The notes under the pieces: model-generated
What the model was told of the DNA's origin: nothing
Database searches by the model: none
The model's input: only the letters and a program-made list of their open reading frames with translations
Part shown: positions 1 to 9,284 of the stretch, piece by piece
Position numbering within the stretch: position 1 is the first letter of the stretch
Layout: each line of letters starts with the position of its first letter
From: an uncultured Olsenella sp.
Lineage (GTDB): Bacteria; Actinomycetota; Coriobacteriia; Coriobacteriales; Atopobiaceae
Direction of reading: 5' to 3'
Assembly (NCBI GenBank): GCA_900548775.1
Contig: URLM01000029.1
Span: 1-24,067 of the forward strand
DNA length: 24,067 nt
Translations under genes and position numbers: made by a program

Positions 1-2115
<2,115 letters not shown>

Positions 2116-2134
2116 GGCGAGAAGGGCAGTGCTC

Positions 2135-2156
2135 GGCGGCGCTGCGAAGCGCCGCC
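2135..2156 (+). terminator. Hairpin with GCGA tetraloop just after clpB
   Basis: Perfect 9-bp stem (GGCGGCGCT with AGCGCCGCC) closed by a GNRA-type GCGA loop, starting 20 nt after the clpB stop. It has no T-tract, so on its own it is more likely an mRNA 3'-end stabiliser or part of a tandem terminator with the next hairpin. Confidence 0.5.
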
Positions 2157-2169
2157 AGGCAGAACGACC

Positions 2170-2206
2170 AAGCGGCCCTGGGCTTCCATGGCCCGGGGCC
2201 GCTTTC
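2170..2206 (+). terminator. Rho-independent-like terminator of clpB
   Basis: Stem AAGCGGCCC / GGGCCGCTT (2170-2178 with 2196-2204) continues through a T-G wobble into GGGC/GCCC, giving a 14-pair stem with a 7-nt loop. It is followed by TTTCGTGT, a short, weak T-stretch. It is the second of two hairpins between clpB and the PASTA gene. The stem begins with AA and ends with TTT, so it also reads as a hairpin on the other strand. Confidence 0.65.
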
Positions 2207-2328
2207 GTGTCATGTGACCTGCCGTTCGTTGGGTTTGGCACGGTCTTCTCAGCGCGGCCATCCCCGTTGGGGCAAAATGGGGGAGTAGGCTGGGCAGACT
2301 GCCCTCGACGGTCCGGGGAGGTTGCGAC

Positions 2329-3963
2329 ATGGGCGATCCAGAGCTTGAGGGCAACAACAGGCGAGACAAGCTCGCCGGCCCCGACCCAGACGCCACGCGG
2401 CTCGTGGAGCCCGAGCCCACGGCGGCCGTCGACCCGGACGCCACGGTCCTCGCCGACCAAGATGCCACGCAACTGGCGGTGTCGCCCGCGCCCGAGGACG
2501 CCTCGCGCGACACGGACTCCGCGCAAGACGAGATGCCCACCATCGTCGTCCCCCATGCGGTCTCGTCCGGCGAGGGCCCCGACGGCATCGACGCGATGGA
2601 TGACCCGTATTCCCCCATCAACGACGCCGACTTCACGCGCGTGACCCCCTTCGCGCCTGTGTCCATAGACTCCCCGGTCACGGCGGACGGCAAGCACCAC
2701 AGCCGGGTTCGTCCGCTCGCCGTGATCCTGGTGGCGGTCGCGCTTATCGCGGCCGCGGCCTTCGTGGTGAAGTACACCTACGAGAACGAGTACTGGGGCG
2801 GCAAGACCGTGCCCGACGTCGTGGGCAAGACCGAGACCGAGGCGCGCTCGACCCTCTCGCCGCTCGGCTTCAACGTGACCGTGAACGACGTCCTCGCCGA
2901 CGACAACGTGGGCAAGGTCATCTCGATGGACCCTGCCGCCGGAACCCGCACGGGCGAGGGCCTCTCGGTGACGCTCACCGTCGCCGTGGCGCGCACGGTC
3001 CCCTCGGTTGTGGGCAAGAGCCAGGCAGACGCAAAGAAGGCGCTGCTCAACGTGGGTGCCGAGAACATCACCATCGCGTACAAGAACTCCAGCGAGGCAG
3101 AGGGCACGGTGCTTGCGGTGAGTCCCGGCGAAGGCGAGGCGTTTGTCTCGACGGACCAGATCACGCTCACGGTGGCGCAGCCCTTCAAGGTGCCCGACGT
3201 GGTGGGCCTCTCGCTCTCCGACGCCAAGAAGGCCCTCGACGACGCCGGCCTCGCGTCCACGGTCGCGTATGCGGACGAGAAGGGCGAGGAGAACGTGGTA
3301 CTCTCGACCTCGCCCGACGCTGGCACGGAGGTCTCCGAGGGCTCCACGGTCACGCTGTACGTGCCGGCGCCCAAGCTGAGCGACGCCTACCACATCGCCG
3401 AGTACTTTGACATCAAGCCCGCCGACCTCGACGCGTACCTGGTCAAGCAGGGCTATTCCGTCTCGTCCACCGGCGTCTTCTCCAGCGGGAACGCCTACGC
3501 GGTCTACACCAACGGAACCGCGACCATCACCGTCACCGATTCGCCCGAGTCTGCGGACGCGACTGGCGCGGGTACGGGCACGAGCGCCCTTGTCGCCGGA
3601 AAGCCGGTGGGTGGGGTTCGCCTCCAGGCTGCGGCGTCTGCGGTCTCCTCGGACGCGGCGATCAGCTCGGATGGGCTCTCTGCCGTCATGAGCGCCTGCG
3701 GCCTCACGAACCTCGTGTCCTCGTGCACCGCCGACACGGCGCAGACCTCGCGGACCATCGACAAGGCCGGGCTCTCGTTTGTCTGCGGGTACGGCAAGCA
3801 GGGCGACTACGTGTGGACCGTGCTTGTCGGCAGCCTCAACGGCTCTGCGACCCACGCAATCGTGACCATCGCACCCAAGAGCCACTACGACGGCCTTGAC
3901 CTCAGCGAATACGGAAACGACCTGGCGAGCTACGTCGCCATCACGAACTACTACGGGAAGTGA
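2329..3963 (+). CDS. Kinase-less membrane protein with three PASTA domains
   Basis: A 544-residue single-pass protein. The acidic cytoplasmic N-terminus (1-128) carries three DAT-x-L units (DATRL, DATVL, DATQL; 21-49). One membrane helix spans about 130-147. Three PASTA repeats follow, each opening with VP-x-VVG: about 159-221, 222-284 and 286-347. A C-terminal extracellular region (348-544) has three cysteines (457, 466, 486) and matches no domain I recognise. PASTA domains bind peptidoglycan fragments or lipid II, usually on PknB/Stk kinases or on PBPs. No kinase or transpeptidase domain is present here. The ATG at 2329 has GGGGAGG 7 nt upstream. A cell-wall sensor or adaptor role is inferred; the threonines in the DAT units could be phospho-sites for a kinase encoded elsewhere. 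Confidence 0.85.
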   Translation: MGDPELEGNNRRDKLAGPDPDATRLVEPEPTAAVDPDATVLADQDATQLAVSPAPEDASRDTDSAQDEMPTIVVPHAVSSGEGPDGIDAMDDPYSPINDADFTRVTPFAPVSIDSPVTADGKHHSRVRPLAVILVAVALIAAAAFVVKYTYENEYWGGKTVPDVVGKTETEARSTLSPLGFNVTVNDVLADDNVGKVISMDPAAGTRTGEGLSVTLTVAVARTVPSVVGKSQADAKKALLNVGAENITIAYKNSSEAEGTVLAVSPGEGEAFVSTDQITLTVAQPFKVPDVVGLSLSDAKKALDDAGLASTVAYADEKGEENVVLSTSPDAGTEVSEGSTVTLYVPAPKLSDAYHIAEYFDIKPADLDAYLVKQGYSVSSTGVFSSGNAYAVYTNGTATITVTDSPESADATGAGTGTSALVAGKPVGGVRLQAAASAVSSDAAISSDGLSAVMSACGLTNLVSSCTADTAQTSRTIDKAGLSFVCGYGKQGDYVWTVLVGSLNGSATHAIVTIAPKSHYDGLDLSEYGNDLASYVAITNYYGK

Positions 3964-3968
3964 CACGC

Positions 3969-4181
3969 ATGGACGAGAAGGACGTCGCGTCCAAAGAAGC
4001 AATGCCCCAGAAGAAGCAGGCTGGCGCGGCTAAGCCCGCGCCAGCGCCTGCGCACGAGAAGGTCGACCCGGCTGACCAGCCCTTCATTCGTGCGGAGAAC
4101 GAGGACGACGACGGCTACGACCCGTACTCGGACCGCCGGCCCTCGCCGGAGCCGCTCTTCGAGCGCGACCCGTGGGACTAG
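3969..4181 (+). CDS. Small acidic protein, translationally coupled to PASTA gene
   Basis: A 70-residue soluble protein of unknown function. The first half is Lys/Ala/Pro-rich. The second half is acidic and aromatic, with an EDDDGYDPY segment and a DPWD end. There is no membrane segment and no cysteine. The ATG at 3969 sits 6 nt after the upstream TGA, with GGGAAG (3955-3960) inside the end of the PASTA gene 8 nt before it. A GTG at 3960 overlapping that stop is possible but would occupy the ribosome-binding site. Coupling suggests it works with the PASTA protein. I cannot name the family. That it is coding rests on position, ribosome-binding site and codon use only. Confidence 0.7.
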   Translation: MDEKDVASKEAMPQKKQAGAAKPAPAPAHEKVDPADQPFIRAENEDDDGYDPYSDRRPSPEPLFERDPWD

Positions 4182-4223
4182 GCCGCGGGCCGCACGCCCC
4201 CTTGGTGGGCCCTGCTCGCCCCG

Positions 4224-4805
4224 CTAGCTCGTGGCACCCCAGTTGACCTGCATGTACTGCCACACGAAGAAGACGATCACGCAGAGCACCGCGATGACGG
4301 CGATGAGCGCGACCACCGAGCGGATGCGCATCTTGCGCTCGCGCGAGGCGAAGATGTCGCGCCGCCCCTTGGGAATCTCGAGGTACTGGCCATAGTGGAG
4401 GTCGCGGCGCAGCTGGGGCATCTCGGAGCGCGACTTGCGGTAGGAACGCCCGGAGAGCATGGAGCCCCGGTTGGCGTAGTCCGAGTCGTGCGTGAAGCCC
4501 TCGAACCCGTCGGCGCTCGCCTGGTTGTCGAAGTCGCTGATGGGCGCGACGGTCTTGTGGGGCGTGCGGGCGCGCGTGTAGCGCTGCGGCCTGGGCGCGG
4601 CCTCGCGCGCCTGGGGCACGGGCGTCTCGCCAAATCCTGCGGCGGGGGAGTTCTCGCCAGAGTAATCGGCCATGACCGTCTCGTCGGGAGACGCCGCCTG
4701 CGGTTCCTGCGTGACTTCTGGAACGGAGAAGTGCGAGCCCTCGGGTCGAGCCTGCGGGCGAGAAGAAACGTTGCCTGGATTGTCCGGGTCGTCGTAGTTG
4801 TTCAT
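4224..4805 (-). CDS. Tail-anchored membrane protein of unknown function
   Basis: A 193-residue protein with a long hydrophilic N-terminal region rich in Pro, Arg, Ser and acidic residues and predicted disordered. It is followed by a basic stretch (RERKMRIR) and one hydrophobic helix (SVVALIAVIAVLCVIVFFV) 11 residues from the C-terminus. Basic residues before the helix predict that the bulk of the protein is cytoplasmic. The ATG at 4805 was chosen because GGAGG lies 10 nt upstream; an open frame continues further upstream but lacks such a site. It converges on the small acidic gene with a 42-nt gap. No family is recognised. The topology resembles small cell-envelope or divisome accessory proteins, but this is not evidence of function. 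Confidence 0.75.
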   Translation of the reverse strand: MNNYDDPDNPGNVSSRPQARPEGSHFSVPEVTQEPQAASPDETVMADYSGENSPAAGFGETPVPQAREAAPRPQRYTRARTPHKTVAPISDFDNQASADGFEGFTHDSDYANRGSMLSGRSYRKSRSEMPQLRRDLHYGQYLEIPKGRRDIFASRERKMRIRSVVALIAVIAVLCVIVFFVWQYMQVNWGATS

Positions 4806-4847
4806 GTGTTCGTGCCTCCGGTTGCGGTCTGCACGGCAATACCAACC

Positions 4848-4853
4848 ATCATA
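4848..4853 (-). promoter_or_regulatory. Possible -10 box (TATGAT) for the tail-anchored gene
   Basis: On the minus strand TATGAT lies 42 nt before the ATG at 4805. The hexamer at the expected -35 distance is poor, so only the -10 is supported. Confidence 0.35.
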
Positions 4854-4962
4854 GAGCACGCAGCGCGCCGTGCCGCACGTGATGCGAACAATGTGGCGAG
4901 CGCGTGCGCACAAAAATCTAAGTCGTAGACACTGAGGAAATCTTTCTTTCTGCGATTAATCA

Positions 4963-4977
4963 TTCCCTTCTCGGGAA
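4963..4977. promoter_or_regulatory. Inverted repeat TTCCC-N5-GGGAA upstream of hsp20
   Basis: Short palindrome in an AT-richer stretch 66 nt before the hsp20 ATG, immediately followed by a TATACC hexamer (4980-4985) that could be a -10. It matches neither the CIRCE element (HrcA) nor the HAIR element (HspR), so any heat-shock operator here would be of another type. An operator role is an inference from position. Confidence 0.3.
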
Positions 4978-4997
4978 CATATACCAGCGAACACCAA

Positions 4998-5018
4998 GGG
5001 CGCCGCAAAGAGGCGCCC
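4998..5018 (+). promoter_or_regulatory. Hairpin in the hsp20 leader
   Basis: Perfect 7-bp stem GGGCGCC / GGCGCCC with a 7-nt loop (GCAAAGA), ending 8 nt before the AAAGGAG ribosome-binding site at 5027-5033. It lies in the presumed 5' untranslated leader. Confidence 0.45.
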
Positions 5019-5042
5019 GCACGATCAAAGGAGTTGAGCATC

Positions 5043-5468
5043 ATGGCAACCATGATTCCGTATGACAGGTACGCGAGGTCTCTCGCAAATTGGCCGTTCA
5101 ATGCGTTCGACGACTTCTTCACCCCGCTTGCTGGCACCGAGAGCAGCGTCGCATTCAAGATGAACGTCGAGGACGCGGGTGACAGGTACGTGGTCACCGC
5201 CGAGCTTCCGGGCGTCGCCAAGGACGAGGTAGACGTCGAGCTCAACGAGGGCAGGCTCTCCATCTCGGTGGACAAGAAGGAGTCCGACGAGGAGAAGGGC
5301 AAGAACTACCTCCACAAGGAGACCAGCGAGTGGAGCGCCATGCGCGGCGTCTTCCTCAAGGACGCTGCCACTGCGGGCATCACGGGCAAGCTCGAGGGCG
5401 GCGTGCTAACCGTGAGCGTTCCCAAGCAGTCCGAGAAGGCCAACGTCACCAAGGTCTCGATCGACTAG
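5043..5468 (+). CDS. Hsp20/alpha-crystallin small heat-shock protein
   Basis: A 141-residue ATP-independent holdase that binds unfolding proteins and passes them to DnaK/ClpB. The short N-terminal arm has the typical aromatic segment (W15, F18, F22, F25-F26). The alpha-crystallin domain runs from about residue 34 to 133, with the conserved ELPGV turn (55-59), and ends in a GVLTVSVPK strand. The C-terminal tail carries a V-x-K-V in place of the usual I-x-I motif. The ATG at 5043 has AAAGGAG 9 nt upstream; a TTG at 5034 directly abuts that site and is rejected as a start. Proximity to clpB fits a heat-shock role, although the genes are separated by three others and are not one operon. Confidence 0.95.
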   Translation: MATMIPYDRYARSLANWPFNAFDDFFTPLAGTESSVAFKMNVEDAGDRYVVTAELPGVAKDEVDVELNEGRLSISVDKKESDEEKGKNYLHKETSEWSAMRGVFLKDAATAGITGKLEGGVLTVSVPKQSEKANVTKVSID

Positions 5469-5534
5469 CCTCGTCCCCGAGGCTCCTGGTCCACGAGGCC
5501 CCCGGCGCCCCTGGCTCCCTCCGCTCCCCTCCGT

Positions 5535-5631
5535 CCCCCTCCGTTCTTTATCGGTATCTGTGAAAAGCAATTCTCGCGACCTGGGCAAACGTCGGCCCCG
5601 TTTCACAGATACCGATAAAGAACGGAGGGGG
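5535..5631. repeat. 31-bp perfect inverted repeat between convergent genes
   Basis: Arms 5535-5565 and 5601-5631 are exact reverse complements (31 bp) around a 35-nt spacer. They include TTTCACAGATACCGATAAAG. Allowing a 2-3 nt bulge, the C-rich and G-rich flanks extend pairing about ten more base pairs outward. It sits in the 213-nt gap between hsp20 (plus) and the ABC permease (minus), so it may end transcription from both sides. The arm is far longer and less G+C-rich than a normal terminator and has no T-tract; a REP- or MITE-like repeat is the alternative. Confidence 0.9.
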
Positions 5632-5655
5632 GAGGGGAGTTCGGGGGTCTCGGGG
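5627..5655 (+). other. G-quadruplex motif beside the long inverted repeat
   Basis: Four G-runs of at least four: 5627-5632, 5634-5637, 5643-5647 and 5652-5655, with loops of 1, 5 and 4 nt. The opposite flank (5500-5540) is C-rich, so the minus strand there has a similar though shorter G-run series. Folding is a prediction from the motif only. Confidence 0.5.
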
Positions 5656-5681
5656 TCGGAGAGGTCTCCGGGCCGGAGGGG

Positions 5682-8522
5682 CTAGATTGCGTCGGCGCGG
5701 AGGGCCTCAACGATGTTCAGCGCGTGGCTGCGTCGCAGCGCGTAGGCCACGGAGAGTCCAAGCACCGCCACCACGCCCACAACCGCGCCGGCCACATAGC
5801 CCCAGGGCAGCTCGAACGAGATGCCCACGGCAGAGCTCAGTGCCTCCCAGAAGAGCCAGACCACGCCAACCGAGAAGACCAGGCCATACCCCAGGCCGCG
5901 CAGGGCGTAGCTCGCGCACTCGGCAACCAGCATGCGGCGGAAGCCTGTGGGCCCCAACCCCACGCTCTGCAGCACCGCAAACTCCCGCGTGCGCAGGATG
6001 ATGCTCGTGGAGAGCGTGTTGAACACGTTGGCCACGGCGATGAGCAGGCACACCACCGAGAAGATCGTCACCAGGAGCTTGAAGAGGCCAACGATGGCGT
6101 TGGTCGATTCCTTCTCGGCCACGTTGTTGTTGACGTATGCCGTTGCGTTGGCGCTCACCGTTGCGTTGGCGACCTCTTCAAGGGCGTTGCCCGTGTCAAA
6201 GGGGTCAGCGTCCTTGGCAAGCGAGAAGGGCACCAGAACGCTCGTCGCCGCGAAGAGGTTGGGGTGCGCCTCGAGTGCCGAGCGCGGCATCACCATCGCG
6301 AGCGTCGAGGAGGACGTGAGGCTCGTGTCCCCAAGCTGTGTCGGCAGCGAGCTGAGCGTTCCAACAAAGGTGATGGTGCCGGAGTCCACAGCTGCGTCCT
6401 CAAGACTGGTCTGCCGCTGAGTTCCGCCCGCGGAGCCCCCCGAGTTCTCCCACGTCTGTACCAGGGCGCCCCCGCCGGAGTCAAGCAGGAGGGTCGACTG
6501 GAGGTCGCGCAGCTCGTAAACCGTGGCTGTAGTAGGCGAGCCATACGGGGCAACCGTCTTTACGCTGTTGGACTCCATCCACGCCAGCACGTTGAGCGCG
6601 AGCGCCGGCATGCTCGTGCCATCCGCTGCCGTGGTGCTGCTCGCGCCGGCTTCCTTGCAGAGCGTGGCCCAGGTGTCGTCGTCCACAAACGAGACGAGCA
6701 TGGGGCCTGCGTACGAGCCGTCTGCGGCGGCGCTGCTGTCGCCGGCGTTGTAGTTCGCGGAGAACGCACGGCCGGCTGCCGAGACGCTGCCGGCTGGCAG
6801 CGTGGCCTCAAGGGCTCCACTCACGATGACCTTGTCCGGGGTGAGGCCATCCGCCTGGTCAGATATGGACTGCACGTCTCGTACGAGGCCCAGCGTGCCC
6901 TTGGACACGGTGCCTTGGTCTGCCTCCTGCCTGTTGTAGATGGTGAGCGAGATATCAGAGCGTCCAACGGCGCTGAGGTCGCTGCCAACATCCATGGCGC
7001 GCCCCATGTAGAGCGAGATGGCGCCAGAGAGCACGATGAGGACAACCGAGAGCGCAAGCGACACCACGACGGTGCGGCCACGCGAGCTGGAGCGCGAGAG
7101 GTTCCTGCTCGCCAGGAGGCCGGGAAGCCCGGCGATGCGCTCGAGCAGCGGCGTCCGCGGTGCCTTCCCGGCGGCCTGGGCCTTCTCGACCGTGCGCTCT
7201 GCTCGCTTGGAGAGCCTGACGTCTTGCTGCTGGCGGATGGCGTCGATGGCCGAGACCCTGCTCGCGCGCCACGCGGGTGCCCATGCGCTGGCGAGAAGCA
7301 CCAGGAAGGACACCGCTGCCATGCCTGCCACCACGGCGGGGCTTATCACCAGGGGTATGCCCTGGGCGGTCCCCGAGAGCGAACTGCGGAACATGGCGTC
7401 AAACGCCCGGGCCGAGCTGCTGAGCATTGCCGCGACCCCGGCCAGCCCGGCTGCGAGCCCCACCGGTATGCCCACAGCGCCAATCGCCGCAGCCTCCATG
7501 AGCACCGTCCTTCTCAGCTGGCGCTTTGACGCGCCCAGCGAGGAGAGCAGGCCAAACTGACGCGTGCGCTCGGCCACCGAGATCGAGAAGGAATTGCCGA
7601 TCATCCCGATGGCGGCCACCACGATGACCCCGCCGATCACGGCAACCATGCCGCGCAGCGACTCCATGACGGTGCTCTCGTCGCTGGCCATGCCCTGGAG
7701 CGCCAGCAGATGGCCGTGGAGGTAGTAGTCCTCCTCGCCAAAGATGGGGGCCGCCCAGCCCTTGAGCGCGTCCCGTGTGGAGAAGCCGCTCGCGTCCACC
7801 CACACGCGCGTGAAGATGGGGCTCGAGACGTCGTTTGGCGAGACGATCGCGGTGGTGCCGGCCTCCTCGAAGGCGGTGAAGTCGTTTCTCAGGAAGTGCT
7901 GGGGCACGTAGAAGCCCACCACGGTGAAGCTGCGTGTGGTCGTAGGCGTGCCGAGGGAGTCGCCGTCGCCGAGCGCGGCGCCCAGCGGCAGCGTGACGGT
8001 GGAACCCAGCTCGATGGGGCCGTCGCTGGTGGCGCTGGCGCCCGAGCCGTCGTCCGTGAGTGTGATTCCGGAGAACGTGACAGGCAGCATGACCTCGCCC
8101 GGCGCCTCGGGCTCTCGGCCGGAGCGCACCGTGGGCATCACGGTGAGGCTGCGTGCCTGGTCTGCGCTGCCGCGCAGCACCCGTGGCGCGGTCTGGATGG
8201 CAAGCAGCGTGGTGCTTAGGTCCGCGTCGCTCGCATACGAGGCAAAGCCTGCCACCTGGGAATCCATGGCAGTCGCCACGTTGGTCTCCGTCGCCAGCCG
8301 GCCAAGGGCCGAGTCTGCCTCGGCCGGCTGGAGCTCGTCGTACACCTGCCAGGAGCCCTCGGTCTCTATGGTGCGGCCGAGAAGCGCCGACGCGACGCTC
8401 GTGGCGGTGGCCACCACGCCCGTGAGCAGGGCAGTCGAGAGGATCACGCCAATGACGGTGACCACGGTGCGCGTGCGGTTCTTGCGCAGCGACCGAAGGG
8501 TGAAGCTTGCGAAGACCCCCAT
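5682..8522 (-). CDS. FtsX-type ABC transporter permease (MacB-like, large)
   Basis: A 946-residue membrane component that pairs with the ATPase encoded just upstream. There are about eight membrane segments: near 20-48, 290-310, 338-366, 392-418, 480-506, 810-838, 869-894 and 905-930. Large Ser/Thr/Ala-rich extracytoplasmic domains lie between the first and second and between the fifth and sixth. Two FtsX modules carry the usual cytoplasmic loop after a helix: ERTRQFGLLSSLGAS in the first, RTREFAVLQSVGLG in the second. The ATG at 8522 has AGGGGG 8 nt upstream and lies 5 nt after the ATPase stop. The family works by mechanotransmission to move peptides, lipids or lipoproteins from the outer leaflet. 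An open frame continues upstream over the ATPase gene but is a shadow. Substrate unknown. Confidence 0.92.
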   Translation of the reverse strand: MGVFASFTLRSLRKNRTRTVVTVIGVILSTALLTGVVATATSVASALLGRTIETEGSWQVYDELQPAEADSALGRLATETNVATAMDSQVAGFASYASDADLSTTLLAIQTAPRVLRGSADQARSLTVMPTVRSGREPEAPGEVMLPVTFSGITLTDDGSGASATSDGPIELGSTVTLPLGAALGDGDSLGTPTTTRSFTVVGFYVPQHFLRNDFTAFEEAGTTAIVSPNDVSSPIFTRVWVDASGFSTRDALKGWAAPIFGEEDYYLHGHLLALQGMASDESTVMESLRGMVAVIGGVIVVAAIGMIGNSFSISVAERTRQFGLLSSLGASKRQLRRTVLMEAAAIGAVGIPVGLAAGLAGVAAMLSSSARAFDAMFRSSLSGTAQGIPLVISPAVVAGMAAVSFLVLLASAWAPAWRASRVSAIDAIRQQQDVRLSKRAERTVEKAQAAGKAPRTPLLERIAGLPGLLASRNLSRSSSRGRTVVVSLALSVVLIVLSGAISLYMGRAMDVGSDLSAVGRSDISLTIYNRQEADQGTVSKGTLGLVRDVQSISDQADGLTPDKVIVSGALEATLPAGSVSAAGRAFSANYNAGDSSAAADGSYAGPMLVSFVDDDTWATLCKEAGASSTTAADGTSMPALALNVLAWMESNSVKTVAPYGSPTTATVYELRDLQSTLLLDSGGGALVQTWENSGGSAGGTQRQTSLEDAAVDSGTITFVGTLSSLPTQLGDTSLTSSSTLAMVMPRSALEAHPNLFAATSVLVPFSLAKDADPFDTGNALEEVANATVSANATAYVNNNVAEKESTNAIVGLFKLLVTIFSVVCLLIAVANVFNTLSTSIILRTREFAVLQSVGLGPTGFRRMLVAECASYALRGLGYGLVFSVGVVWLFWEALSSAVGISFELPWGYVAGAVVGVVAVLGLSVAYALRRSHALNIVEALRADAI

Positions 8523-8527
8523 CGCGC

Positions 8528-9208
8528 TCACCCCCTGCGCTCGTCGGAGACCACGCGGCCGTCCTCGATGGCAATGACGCGCGGAGCCATGAGGGCCACG
8601 TCCTCGTCGTGCGTGATTACCACGAGGGTCTGGTGCAGGTCCCTGTTGGACGAGCGTAGCAGCCGCATGATCTCGGCGGAGTTCTTGGAGTCGAGGTTGC
8701 CGGTGGGCTCGTCGGCAAGCACGATGGCCGGCGAGTTCATGAGCGCCCGGCCGATGGCCACGCGCTGCTGCTGCCCGCCGGAGAGCTGGTTGGGCAGGTG
8801 GTGCTCGAAGCCTTTGAGGCCAAGAGACGAGACGAGCGCGTGCAGGCGCTGCTCGTTCACCTTCCGGCCGTCCATGCGCACGGGGAGCGTGATGTTCTCC
8901 TCCACGTCCAGCACCGGTATGAGGTTGTAGAACTGGTACACCAGCCCCACCTCGCGGCGGCGGAAGACCGCGAGCTGCTCGTCTGTGCGCTTGTAGACGT
9001 CCTCGCCGTTCATGAGGACCGTGCCCGAGGTGGGACGGTCGACCCCGCCCATAAGGTGCATGAGCGTGGACTTGCCTGACCCGGACGAGCCCACGATGGC
9101 AACGAACTCGCCGGCCGCGATGGTGAGGCTCACGTCGTCGAGTGCCCGCACGGCGGCGGGCCCCGTTCCGTAGACCTTGGTGAGGTGCTCTATGCTCAGG
9201 ATGTCCAT
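8528..9208 (-). CDS. ABC transporter ATPase, MacB/LolD/BceA type
   Basis: A 226-residue nucleotide-binding subunit with Walker A GSSGSGKS, Q-loop in LVYQFYNLIP, signature LSGGQQQR, Walker B IVLADEPTGNLD and H-loop ITHD. The sequence DEPTGNLDS is typical of the MacB/LolD/FtsE/BceA branch, which partners FtsX-like permeases. The start at 9208 was chosen because AGGGGAG lies 4 nt upstream and the protein then begins MDILSIEHL, as in relatives; an ATG at 9244 would add 12 atypical residues. The permease gene follows after 5 nt. The 76-nt gap to the kinase gene upstream shows no clear terminator, so kinase, regulator and transporter may be one transcript. Confidence 0.95.
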   Translation of the reverse strand: MDILSIEHLTKVYGTGPAAVRALDDVSLTIAAGEFVAIVGSSGSGKSTLMHLMGGVDRPTSGTVLMNGEDVYKRTDEQLAVFRRREVGLVYQFYNLIPVLDVEENITLPVRMDGRKVNEQRLHALVSSLGLKGFEHHLPNQLSGGQQQRVAIGRALMNSPAIVLADEPTGNLDSKNSAEIMRLLRSSNRDLHQTLVVITHDEDVALMAPRVIAIEDGRVVSDERRG

Positions 9209-9284
9209 GGCACTCCCCTCGATTGCCTGTGGTTGTGCCACCATGGTGCGCCCGTGCGCCCACGCGGCCGTGACGCGCGCGTGA

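Noticed and set aside
4806..5042. CIRCE or HAIR heat-shock operator upstream of hsp20
   Set aside because: Neither TTAGCACTC-N9-GAGTGCTAA nor CTTGAGT-N7-ACTCAAG is present, even with a few mismatches.
8523..9263. Extension of the permease frame over the ATPase gene, giving a 1193-residue protein
   Set aside because: The added part is an Arg/His-rich shadow of the ATPase; the ATG at 8522 with a good ribosome-binding site gives a typical permease N-terminus.
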